From an uncultured Castellaniella sp. (GTDB lineage Bacteria > Pseudomonadota > Gammaproteobacteria > Burkholderiales > Burkholderiaceae_B): DNA of 64,000 bases. Both the position numbers and the translations under genes were made by a program. Below are positions 26,361 through 34,190 of this stretch, piece by piece. A model generated the notes under the pieces. The model worked only from the letters and a program-made list of their open reading frames with translations, did not search any database and was not told where the DNA came from. How positions within the stretch are numbered: position 1 is the stretch's first letter; every line of letters starts with the position of its first letter. Where the stretch lies: positions 1,178,001 through 1,242,000 of the forward strand of contig NZ_CALKHS010000010.1 of assembly GCF_937988725.1 (NCBI RefSeq), written 5' to 3'.

Positions 26361-27141
26361 GGCCGCGCTGCCGGGCGATCTGTGGATCGCCTCGGACATC
26401 CACCTGGGCGCGGCCGTCCCCCGGACGTCGCGCGCCTTCTACGATTTTCTGGCGCTGGCCCGCGCCCGGGCGCAGGCCCTGATCCTGTGCGGCGACATCT
26501 TCGACGCCTGGATCGGCGACGATCACGCGCTGAGCGAGCCGCCCGCCTGGCTGAACGCCGCCCTGGACGAACTGCGCCGCACCGCGCAGGCCATCCCGCT
26601 CTGGCTGATCCGCGGCAATCGGGATTTCCTGATGGGCGAAACCCTGGCCCGGGCGCTGGGCGCCCGCCTGATCGAGGCCCCCGTGCGGCTGGACACCGAC
26701 GCCGGCCCCATCCTGCTGGCCCACGGCGACGAATACTGCACCGACGACGCGGCCTACCAGCGCTTCCGGCGCGTGGTGCACACGCCCTGGATACAGTCCG
26801 TCTTCCTGGCCCTGCCCCTGGTCTCGCGCCGCGCCATCGCGAACTGGGCGCGCAACCGCAGCCGCCAGGCGCGGCATGGAAAATCCATGCGGATCATGGA
26901 TGTGAACGCCGATGCGATTCTGCAGGCGCTGCGGTCCTCGGGCTGCGACGTGATGATCCATGGCCACACCCACCGGCCCGCGGTGCACGAGCTGAACCTG
27001 GACGGCCGCCCCGCGCGGCGATACGTGCTGCCCGACTGGGAATTCGACCACGCGGGAGAGCCCCGGGGCGGCTGGATCTCGATTTCAGCGGCGCAGGGCG
27101 TGCAGCTGCACCCGTGGCCGGCCGCAGCTGCCGGGAACTAG
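26353..27141 (+). CDS. lpxH: UDP-2,3-diacylglucosamine diphosphatase
   Basis: 262 residues. Metallophosphoesterase motifs are present in order: SDIHLG, CGDIFDAWIGDD, RGNRDFLMGE, LAHGDEYCTDD and HGHTHRPAVH. It hydrolyses UDP-2,3-diacylglucosamine to lipid X in lipid A synthesis at the inner membrane. The start appears to be TTG at 26353 inside the cyclophilin gene (8-base overlap), because the conserved first motif lies only about 15 residues from it and no ATG precedes it. Confidence 0.93.
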   Translation: MNKAALPGDLWIASDIHLGAAVPRTSRAFYDFLALARARAQALILCGDIFDAWIGDDHALSEPPAWLNAALDELRRTAQAIPLWLIRGNRDFLMGETLARALGARLIEAPVRLDTDAGPILLAHGDEYCTDDAAYQRFRRVVHTPWIQSVFLALPLVSRRAIANWARNRSRQARHGKSMRIMDVNADAILQALRSSGCDVMIHGHTHRPAVHELNLDGRPARRYVLPDWEFDHAGEPRGGWISISAAQGVQLHPWPAAAAGN

Positions 27142-27265
27142 CGTGTACTGCTCGGCCAATACTCGTACTTGAATTTGGCATCCAGGCTGCCCCACCTCGC
27201 GGCCTGCAGGCCACTCGGATTCGTCAGGCACAGCGCCGTCCGCAGGGACGGCCCTGTGTCCGGAC

Positions 27266-28849
27266 TCATCCCAGCATCTCCACGTCCGGATCGGCGTCCA
27301 GCGGAGCCAGGCGTTCGATCTGCACGGCGGCGATGCGGCGGCCCTGCAAGGCGGCGACCGTGAAGCGGAAGGCATCGTAGTCGTGCACCAGTTCGCACTG
27401 GTCGCCCACTTCGGGCAGGCGCCCGAAGCGGCTCAGCAGATAGCCGGCGATCGTGGAATATTCCTCGTCGTCGTCCACCAGCCCGTCGGTGTGCAGGATC
27501 TGTTCCAGGTGATGCAGGTCGGCCGCGCCGTCGACGCGCCAGCGGCCGCCCCCCTGGTCGATGATGTCCGGGGCCTCGTCCTCGTCCGGAAATTCGCCGG
27601 CGATGGCCTCGAAGATGTCGATCGGCGTGACCACCCCCACGATGGAGCCGAACTCGTCGGCCACCAGCACCAGCAGGCCGTGCGAGCGCTTGAGCGTTTC
27701 CATCAGCGACAGGATCTGGATGCTCTCATGGACGATGATGGGTTCGCGCAGGCGGGTCTCGCGGATGCCGCCGTGTTCCAGCAGATCGAGCAGCAGTTCC
27801 TTGGCCCGCCCCACGCCCACGACCTCGTCCAGGGTGCCCCGGCAGACCGGGAAGAAGCTGTGCGGTTCCCGGATCAGCTGCTCGCGCAGTTCCTCCACCG
27901 GAGATTCCAGATTGATCCACGACACGTCCGTGCGCGGCGTCATGACCGAGTGCACGTTGCGGTCGCTGAGCGTGAGCACGCCGCTGACCATATTGCGTTC
28001 CTCGTCGCCGAAGGCCTGCACCGGCTGGGCGTGTTCCGCGTCGGATTCCGGTTCCGGACCGGCCAGGGGCTTGCGCCCCAGCATCAGCAGCACGGTTTCG
28101 GCCGTGCGCTCGCGCAGCGGCCGGCGCATTTCCGCCCGGCGCACATTGCGCTTGGCCCATTGGTTCAAGGCCTCGATCAGCACCGAGAAGATGATGGCCG
28201 CGTACAGGTAGCCCTTGGGCACGGCGAACTTGAAGCCGTCGGCCACCAGCGAGAAGCCGATGGTCAGCAGGAACCCCAGGCACAGGATGACGACGGTCTG
28301 GTGCGCGTTGACGAAGGCGGTCAGCGGCTTGGACGCCACCAGCATGATGGCCATGGCGATGATCACGGCCGCCATCATGATCGCCAGGTGATCCACCATG
28401 CCCACCGCGGTGATGACGGAATCGATGGAAAAAACCGCGTCCAGAATCACGATCTGGGTGACGATGACCGCGAACCCCGCATGGATGCGCGAGCCCGTCG
28501 CATGCTGGGTGCGGCCTTCTATGCGGTCATGCAGTTCGAAGGTGCCCTTGAACAGCAGGAAGAACCCGCCCACGATCAGGATCAGGTCGCGCCCCGAGAA
28601 CCCCATGGACCCCACGTGGAACAGCGGGGCGGTCAGCTTGACCAGATGGGACATCAGGGTCAGCAGCAGCAGCCGCATGATCAGGGCCAGGCTCAGGCCC
28701 AGCACCCGCGCGCGGTCGCGTTCCTTGGGGGGAAGCTTGTCGACCAGGATGGCGATGAAGACCAGATTGTCGATCCCCAGGACGATTTCCAGGACGATCA
28801 GGGTGAACAAGCCCACCCAGGCTGCCGGATCCAGCAACCATTCCATCAT
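27266..28849 (-). CDS. TerC-family membrane protein with CBS pair and CorC/HlyC domain
   Basis: 527 residues. Residues 1-235 form the TerC membrane part (LEIVLGIDNLVFIAILVDKLP and DAVFSIDSVITAVGM, with conserved Asp residues in the membrane). A CBS pair spans about 300-420 (NVHSVMTPRTDVSWINLE) and the transporter-associated CorC/HlyC domain ends the protein. The same fusion exists as YoaE/YegH in E. coli. TerC proteins are linked to metal (manganese) export; CorC-type domains to divalent cations. The exact ion is not readable. Confidence 0.9.
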   Translation of the reverse strand: MMEWLLDPAAWVGLFTLIVLEIVLGIDNLVFIAILVDKLPPKERDRARVLGLSLALIMRLLLLTLMSHLVKLTAPLFHVGSMGFSGRDLILIVGGFFLLFKGTFELHDRIEGRTQHATGSRIHAGFAVIVTQIVILDAVFSIDSVITAVGMVDHLAIMMAAVIIAMAIMLVASKPLTAFVNAHQTVVILCLGFLLTIGFSLVADGFKFAVPKGYLYAAIIFSVLIEALNQWAKRNVRRAEMRRPLRERTAETVLLMLGRKPLAGPEPESDAEHAQPVQAFGDEERNMVSGVLTLSDRNVHSVMTPRTDVSWINLESPVEELREQLIREPHSFFPVCRGTLDEVVGVGRAKELLLDLLEHGGIRETRLREPIIVHESIQILSLMETLKRSHGLLVLVADEFGSIVGVVTPIDIFEAIAGEFPDEDEAPDIIDQGGGRWRVDGAADLHHLEQILHTDGLVDDDEEYSTIAGYLLSRFGRLPEVGDQCELVHDYDAFRFTVAALQGRRIAAVQIERLAPLDADPDVEMLG

Positions 28850-28858
28850 GTTTCCTTA

Positions 28859-29638
28859 TCAGGCCTGCAGATGCGCCACCATCTGGGCGAAGATTTTGGG
28901 GGCGGCGGCCAGCACGTTGCCCGACGCCAGCCAGCCCTGTTCGCCCTGGAAATCGGCCACCAGGCCGCCGGCTTCCAGCACCAGCAGGCTGCCGGCCGCC
29001 ATGTCCCAGGGCTTCAGGCCCACGCCGCAGAAGCCGTCCAGCCGGCCGCTGGCCACCCAGGCCAGGTCCAGCACGGTCGAGCCCGTGCGCCGGGCGGCGG
29101 CGCAATCGGCCAGCAGCGGCACGAAGGGCGAATGCGCCGGCAGCGCCGTGGACTGCGGAATGTGCGAGGCCAGCAGGGCGTCGTGATAACGCGTGCACGA
29201 CGACACCCGCACCCGGCGATCGTTCAGGAAGGCGCCGCTGCCCCGGCTGGCGGTGAACATTTCATTGCGCGAGGGATCGTAGATCACGGCATGCGCGGCC
29301 TGTCCGCGCTGCATCAGGGCGATCGACACGGCGTAGTGCTGGAAACCATGGATGAAGTTCGTGGTGCCGTCCAGCGGATCGATGATCCACTGGAATTCGG
29401 GCTCGGCGCCGCCCGATCCCGCATGCGCGCCGGATTCTTCGCCCAGGAAACCGTGTTCGGGATAGGCTGTGCGTAAAATGTCGATAATGGATTCCTCGGC
29501 AGCCCGATCGACCTCGGTCACGTAGTCCTTGGGGCCTTTGCGCGCCACGTTCAGGCGTTCAAGGTCCAGACTGGCGCGGTTGATGATGGCGCCTGCGCGG
29601 CGCGCCGCCTTGATGGCGGTGTTAAGCATCGGATGCAT
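28859..29638 (-). CDS. suhB: Inositol monophosphatase family protein (SuhB type)
   Basis: 259 residues. Metal-binding motifs are GEESGAH, IDPLDGTTNFIHG and KPWDMAAGSLLVLEAGG, in the usual order. It dephosphorylates inositol monophosphates; in E. coli SuhB also works in rRNA antitermination complexes. It precedes the TerC-type gene on the same strand with a 9-base gap and is divergent from trmJ with about 40 bases between starts, so the two share a short promoter region. Confidence 0.93.
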   Translation of the reverse strand: MHPMLNTAIKAARRAGAIINRASLDLERLNVARKGPKDYVTEVDRAAEESIIDILRTAYPEHGFLGEESGAHAGSGGAEPEFQWIIDPLDGTTNFIHGFQHYAVSIALMQRGQAAHAVIYDPSRNEMFTASRGSGAFLNDRRVRVSSCTRYHDALLASHIPQSTALPAHSPFVPLLADCAAARRTGSTVLDLAWVASGRLDGFCGVGLKPWDMAAGSLLVLEAGGLVADFQGEQGWLASGNVLAAAPKIFAQMVAHLQA

Positions 29639-29678
29639 AGGTTTCCAAAGATCACGGGTAACAAGCTTCCTATTTTAA

Positions 29679-30503
29679 ATGACTCTGCCAGTTTCCTCCG
29701 ATTTGCCCGCCGACGGGCCCGATCCCTTCGCCCGGGTGCGCTTCGTCATGGTCAGTCCCAGCCATCCCGGCAACGTGGGCTCGGCCGCGCGCGCGATCAA
29801 GACCATGGGGTTCCACGACCTGCATCTGGTCGCGCCGGGCGACCCCGACGTGCTGCGCCACCCCGACGCCCATGCGCTGGCCAGCGGTGCGACCGACATC
29901 CTGGAACGGGCCGTCCTGCACGCCAGCCTGGCCGACGCCCTGGGCCCCACGACCCTGGCCTTCGCCCTGACGGCGCGCGCCCGCGCCCTGGGCGCGCCGC
30001 CCTGCGACATCCGCGAGGCCGCCGCGCAATCGGCCGCCGCGCTGGCCCGCCCCGAATCCCGGATCGCCATCGTGCTGGGCACGGAACGATCCGGCCTGTC
30101 CAACGACGACATCCTGCTGTGCCAGCAGATCTGCCACATCCCGGCCAATCCGGAATACAGTTCCCTGAACGTGTCCCAGGCGCTGCAGCTGGCCGCCTGG
30201 GAAATGCGCTACGCCCTGCTGCCCCTGACGCACGAAGCCCGCCTGCCCGACACCCACGGCCGCCACGACCCCGGCACGGATCCGGCCAGCAGCGACCGCG
30301 TCCAGGCCATGCTGGACCATTTCGAACAGGCCCTGGTCGCCGTCGAATTCCTGGACCCCCGGCACCCCAAGAAACTGGTGCCGCGGATGCGCCAGATGTG
30401 GACGCGCAACCGCCTGAGCGCCGATGAAGTGGACATGATGCGCGGCCTGTGCACCGCCATGATCCGCACCGCCCGACTCGCCCACCCCCAGGACACCGTC
30501 TGA
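29679..30503 (+). CDS. trmJ: tRNA (cytidine/uridine-32-2'-O)-methyltransferase
   Basis: 274 residues. The SPOUT/SpoU domain starts at residue 17 with FVMVSPSHPGNVGSAARAIK, then IVLGTERSGLSNDDILLCQQ and IPANPEYSSLNVSQALQLA, the three SpoU motifs that form the SAM knot. The C-terminal helical tail (LVPRMRQMWTRNRLSADEVD) is typical of TrmJ. It methylates the ribose of residue 32 in certain tRNAs. The cysE gene follows after 6 bases. Confidence 0.92.
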   Translation: MTLPVSSDLPADGPDPFARVRFVMVSPSHPGNVGSAARAIKTMGFHDLHLVAPGDPDVLRHPDAHALASGATDILERAVLHASLADALGPTTLAFALTARARALGAPPCDIREAAAQSAAALARPESRIAIVLGTERSGLSNDDILLCQQICHIPANPEYSSLNVSQALQLAAWEMRYALLPLTHEARLPDTHGRHDPGTDPASSDRVQAMLDHFEQALVAVEFLDPRHPKKLVPRMRQMWTRNRLSADEVDMMRGLCTAMIRTARLAHPQDTV

Positions 30504-30509
30504 GCCACC

Positions 30510-31436
30510 ATGTTTGAACAGCTACGCGAAGAAATCGCCTGCATCCACGAGCGCGACCCGGCCGCCCGCAGCCGCATCGAGATCCTGACCTGCTATCCCG
30601 GCCTGCACGCCATCCTGATCCACCGCATGGCCCACGGCCTGTGGCGGCGCGGCTGGTACTGGGCGGGGCGCTTCGTCTCGCACCTGGGCCGGCTGCTGAC
30701 CGGCATCGAGATCCACCCGGGCGCCATCATCGGACGGCGCGTCTTCATCGACCACGGCTTCGGCGTGGTGATCGGCGAAACGGCCGAAATCGGCGACGAC
30801 TGCACGATCTACCAGGGCGTCACCCTGGGCGGCACCCGCCTGTATAAAGGCGAAAAGCGCCACCCCACTCTGGAAGAAGGCGTGGTGGTCGGCGCGGGCG
30901 CCCAGATCCTGGGCGGATTCACCGTGGGCGCCCATGCCCGCATCGGCTCCAATGCCGTGGTGATCAAGCCGGTGCCGGCGGGCGCGACGGCGGTGGGCAA
31001 CCCGGCCCGCATCATCCTGCCGCAGGACCACGCCGGGGACGAACCGGCCCCTGCGGACGCCACGGGCAATGGCGCGCCGACGCCGGACGCCGCGCCGACG
31101 CAAGGCGGCGCCGCACCGGCGTCAGACGCACCGGCCGGGCGGGATCTGCCCTGCCAGTCGGAATGGGCCGCCAAGCCCCTGCAGGACCTGCTGCAGCGAG
31201 GCCGCCAGAGCGAAGACGGCCAGGCCGCCGAGCGGCCGGAGGATTTCGCGCCCTACGGCGTGGGCCGCTCGGACGACGACCCTCTGGTGAAGGTGCTGCA
31301 CGAACTGATCAACCACACGGCGCAGCAGGACCAGCGCATCCACCGCCTGTGCCAGGCCATGGAAGACCTGGGCCAGCGCATCGAAAACGGCCAGCGCCCG
31401 CTGGACGCGGAGCGCCTGAACCGGATGGTGGATTGA
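30510..31436 (+). CDS. cysE: Serine O-acetyltransferase with long C-terminal extension
   Basis: 308 residues. The left-handed beta-helix of hexapeptide repeats runs from about residue 65 to 170 (HPGAIIGRRVFIDHGFGVV, ETAEIGDDCTIYQGVTLGGT). Short-type serine acetyltransferases end near residue 175; this one continues for about 130 residues, first Ala/Pro-rich linker, then a helical, charged segment (HELINHTAQQDQRIHRLCQA) that could form a coiled coil. It makes O-acetylserine for cysteine synthesis. The function of the tail is unknown. It is co-directional with trmJ and ends at a strong terminator. Confidence 0.92.
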   Translation: MFEQLREEIACIHERDPAARSRIEILTCYPGLHAILIHRMAHGLWRRGWYWAGRFVSHLGRLLTGIEIHPGAIIGRRVFIDHGFGVVIGETAEIGDDCTIYQGVTLGGTRLYKGEKRHPTLEEGVVVGAGAQILGGFTVGAHARIGSNAVVIKPVPAGATAVGNPARIILPQDHAGDEPAPADATGNGAPTPDAAPTQGGAAPASDAPAGRDLPCQSEWAAKPLQDLLQRGRQSEDGQAAERPEDFAPYGVGRSDDDPLVKVLHELINHTAQQDQRIHRLCQAMEDLGQRIENGQRPLDAERLNRMVD

Positions 31437-31502
31437 AAAAACCCGCCTGCGCGGTCCGCCTCCTCCGGGTTCGGGGGGATGGACCGCGCGGGCGGGTTTT
31501 TT
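31436..31502. terminator. Bidirectional rho-independent terminator between cysE and the MscS gene
   Basis: AAAAAACCCGCC (31436-31447) pairs with GGCGGGTTTTTT (31491-31502); inside, GCGCGGTCC pairs with GGACCGCGC around a GC-rich loop. A-run on one side and T-run on the other suit both converging genes. It overlaps the last base of the cysE stop codon. Confidence 0.88.
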
Positions 31503-31524
31503 CGCGTGCTGTTTCCGGCGACCG

Positions 31525-32379
31525 TCAGTCGCCGTTGGCGGCCGCGCGAGGCGCGGGCGCCGCCTGGTCGATGGTCCGGACCTCGCGCAGGGGAATCGGA
31601 CTGCGCAGCCCGGCATCGCGCAGCGCCTGCGGCGCCTGGCGCTGCAGGTCGAAGCGGACGTCCCAGTACTTGTCCGACAGCGTCCACAACCGGATGTTCA
31701 GCATGATGGTGCTCTCGCGGTATTCCATCACCATGACCTCGGGCGCGGGATCCTTCAGCACGTCGGCGTGCCGGTCCACCAGGTCCCGCAAGACGGCCAG
31801 CGCGGCTTCCAGGTCGTCGTCATGGCGCACCCCCACCATCATGTCCAGGCGCCGGGTCGGGTTGCGGCTGTAATTGACGATGGGGTTGCCCCAGACCAGG
31901 GAGTTGGGCAGCAGCAGGTGGATGCCGTCGATCTGCACCAGCCGCGTCATGAACAGGCCGATTTCATCCACCGTGCCCATGCCCTTGCCTTCCACCGAGA
32001 CGAACTCGCCCGCCCGCACGGGGCGCAGCAACAGCAGCATGATGCCGGCGGCGAAATTCTGCAAAGTGCCCTGCAAGGCCAGGCCGATGGCCAGGGCGGA
32101 AGCGCCCAGCATCGCCACCAGGCTGGCCGTCTGCACGCCCAGGCGGGCCAGCACGGCCAGCAGCACGACCGTGCGCACGGACCAGACGGTCACGCTGCGC
32201 AGGATGGGGATGATGGTGGGGTCGATGCGCGGGGAATGATCCGCCAGGCGGCGCACCAGCCGCCCCAGCCCGTTGGAGACCATCCAGCCGATCACCAGAA
32301 TGAGCAGCGTGACGAGCAGATGCACGGCGGCATCCTGAAGATCTGGCATGGACGCCCAGAAGGTTTGGAATTGTTCCAT
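31525..32379 (-). CDS. MscS-family small-conductance mechanosensitive channel
   Basis: About 284 residues from ATG 32379; a GTG at 32391 is an alternative. Three membrane helices precede the MscS pore helix (ASLVAMLGASALAIGLALQGTLQNFAAGIMLLLL, in which the Gly/Ala spacing is typical). The beta domain follows with PVRAGEFVSVEGKGMGTVDEIG. It should open under hypo-osmotic stress to release solutes. It is the last gene of a leftward trio with the kinase gene 39 bases upstream, an uncommon pairing that may couple membrane tension and signalling. Confidence 0.92.
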   Translation of the reverse strand: MEQFQTFWASMPDLQDAAVHLLVTLLILVIGWMVSNGLGRLVRRLADHSPRIDPTIIPILRSVTVWSVRTVVLLAVLARLGVQTASLVAMLGASALAIGLALQGTLQNFAAGIMLLLLRPVRAGEFVSVEGKGMGTVDEIGLFMTRLVQIDGIHLLLPNSLVWGNPIVNYSRNPTRRLDMMVGVRHDDDLEAALAVLRDLVDRHADVLKDPAPEVMVMEYRESTIMLNIRLWTLSDKYWDVRFDLQRQAPQALRDAGLRSPIPLREVRTIDQAAPAPRAAANGD

Positions 32380-32418
32380 GGAGAAGACCACTGTTCTATT
32401 GAGGGATACGGCGTGATT

Positions 32419-34146
32419 CTACCGTGCCGGCCGATCGGCGCCCTCATCCCGGGGGGCCCGCAGCGGCACGTGCAGGACGAAGCGGCTGCCCTGCCCCGGC
32501 TCGCTGTCGACTTCGATCCGCCCGCCGAGCAGCCCCGTCACCAGCGTGTGGGTGATGTGCAGTCCCAGGCCCGATCCGCCCTGCCCCAGGCGGGTGGAAA
32601 AGAAGGGATCGAAGATCCGCTTGCGGTCGCCCGGCGGAATGCCGCAGCCGTCGTCGGCAACGGTCAGGCGCACGGCGTCCGATCCCTCCGGCAGGGCGGC
32701 GGACAGGCGGATCAGGCCGGTCTCGCGCCCGTCGAAAGCATGGATCAGGGCGTTGTTGATCAGGTTCATCAGCACCTGCCCCAGCGGCCCGGGAAAGCTG
32801 TCGAGCGCCAGGCCCGGGGGCACGTCATCCAGCAGCCGGATATTCGTCTTGCGAACCGCCGGGCGCATGGTCATGACGACTTCCTGGACCAGCACCCTCA
32901 GATCGAACGGACGGCGCTGATAGCTGGCCTGGTCGGCGGACAGCTGCTTGAAGCCGCCGATGAGCTCGGCCGCGCGGGCCAGGTTGCGTTCGATGATCTG
33001 GCTGCCTTCTTCGACGTCGTCCAGGTAGCTGGCCAGGGCGCTGCGGGTCAGGCCGGATTCGGTCTGCGCCCTGAACCGGCGGTGCGCCTGGGCCAGGGTC
33101 GAGGCCACCGTGACGGCGTTGCCGATCGGAGTGTTGAGTTCGTGCGCCACGCCCGCGACCAGGGCCCCCAGCGACGCCAGCTTTTCGTTCTGCAGCAGCT
33201 CGTCCTGGGTGTGGCGCAGCCGGTCCAGCGTCGATTGCAGCTCTACGGTGCGTTCCCGCACGCGGCGCTCCAGGCTGGTGTTGAGATCCCGGATTTCCTG
33301 TTCCCGCAGCTTGCGCTCGGTGATGTCCAGTTCGATGCCGTCGAACACCAGATGGCCGTTGTCCAGGCGCCGGGGCGACGAGGCGATCAGAAACCAGCGC
33401 TGGCTGCCATCGGGCAGCGTCGAGCAGATCTCGAATCTGAAATCGGCCATGTCCGCGAGGCATTGGCGCTGCCGCGCCAGCAGGCGTTCCTTGGTGTCCA
33501 GGGAAATCTGCCCGTAGATCAGTTCCGGCGACCGCAAAGCATCCGCCACGGACACCCCGTGCAGGTGCCAGACCCCTTCGCTGAGATAGGTGAACTTCCG
33601 CGTATCGCCCGTGGGGCCGCAATCCACCTGGTACACCATGCTGTCGGGCAGATTGTTGCTGATCGCGGCCAGCCGTTCCTGGCTCTCGCGCAGGCGTTCC
33701 TGGGTCTGCCGCAGCGACGTCACGTCGATGTGCGTGCCCACGGTGCGGCTGGTCCGCCTTCCCTGGTCGTCCCTCAGGGTGCTGCCGCGCGACCAGACCC
33801 AGACCCAGCCGCCGTCGGCATGGGCCATGCGGAACTCTCCTTCGTACATCTCGGCCGTATCCGAGGCCAGGTAATCCGCGAAGCCGCGGCGGGCCCGTTC
33901 CCGATCGTCCGGATGCAGGAAAGCGATCCAGGCGGCCTCCAGGTTTTCCTGAGCCTGGTCGGCGAACGCCGCCGGATCCAGCCCCAGCATGCTGAAGTAT
34001 TCCGGGCTGCACCACAGGTGCCGCCGATCCGCGTCCCATTCCCAGACGCCGGTATTGGACACCCGCGCCAGGGCTGCGGCCAATCGTTCGCTTTCCCGGC
34101 CGGAATCGCCGTGCGGGCCGACGGCAGTGATATCTGTCGCTTTCAT
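32419..34146 (-). CDS. Cytosolic PAS-domain sensor histidine kinase
   Basis: About 575 residues from ATG 34146. Two PAS domains (about 20-140, with HPDDRERARRGFADYLAS, and 155-280) precede a coiled coil (LNTSLERRVRERTVELQSTL) and the phosphoacceptor region AGVAHELNTPIGNAVTV. The ATPase domain has N box NLINNALIHAFDG, G1 VADDGCGIP, F box FDPFFSTR and G2 GGSGLGLHI. No membrane segment is visible, so it senses an internal signal. It lies 44 bases after the EAL response regulator, its probable partner. Confidence 0.92.
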   Translation of the reverse strand: MKATDITAVGPHGDSGRESERLAAALARVSNTGVWEWDADRRHLWCSPEYFSMLGLDPAAFADQAQENLEAAWIAFLHPDDRERARRGFADYLASDTAEMYEGEFRMAHADGGWVWVWSRGSTLRDDQGRRTSRTVGTHIDVTSLRQTQERLRESQERLAAISNNLPDSMVYQVDCGPTGDTRKFTYLSEGVWHLHGVSVADALRSPELIYGQISLDTKERLLARQRQCLADMADFRFEICSTLPDGSQRWFLIASSPRRLDNGHLVFDGIELDITERKLREQEIRDLNTSLERRVRERTVELQSTLDRLRHTQDELLQNEKLASLGALVAGVAHELNTPIGNAVTVASTLAQAHRRFRAQTESGLTRSALASYLDDVEEGSQIIERNLARAAELIGGFKQLSADQASYQRRPFDLRVLVQEVVMTMRPAVRKTNIRLLDDVPPGLALDSFPGPLGQVLMNLINNALIHAFDGRETGLIRLSAALPEGSDAVRLTVADDGCGIPPGDRKRIFDPFFSTRLGQGGSGLGLHITHTLVTGLLGGRIEVDSEPGQGSRFVLHVPLRAPRDEGADRPAR

Positions 34147-34190
34147 GACTCCGTCCCGTTGAAGTGATCGCGGCGATGCGGGCCGGCCAT

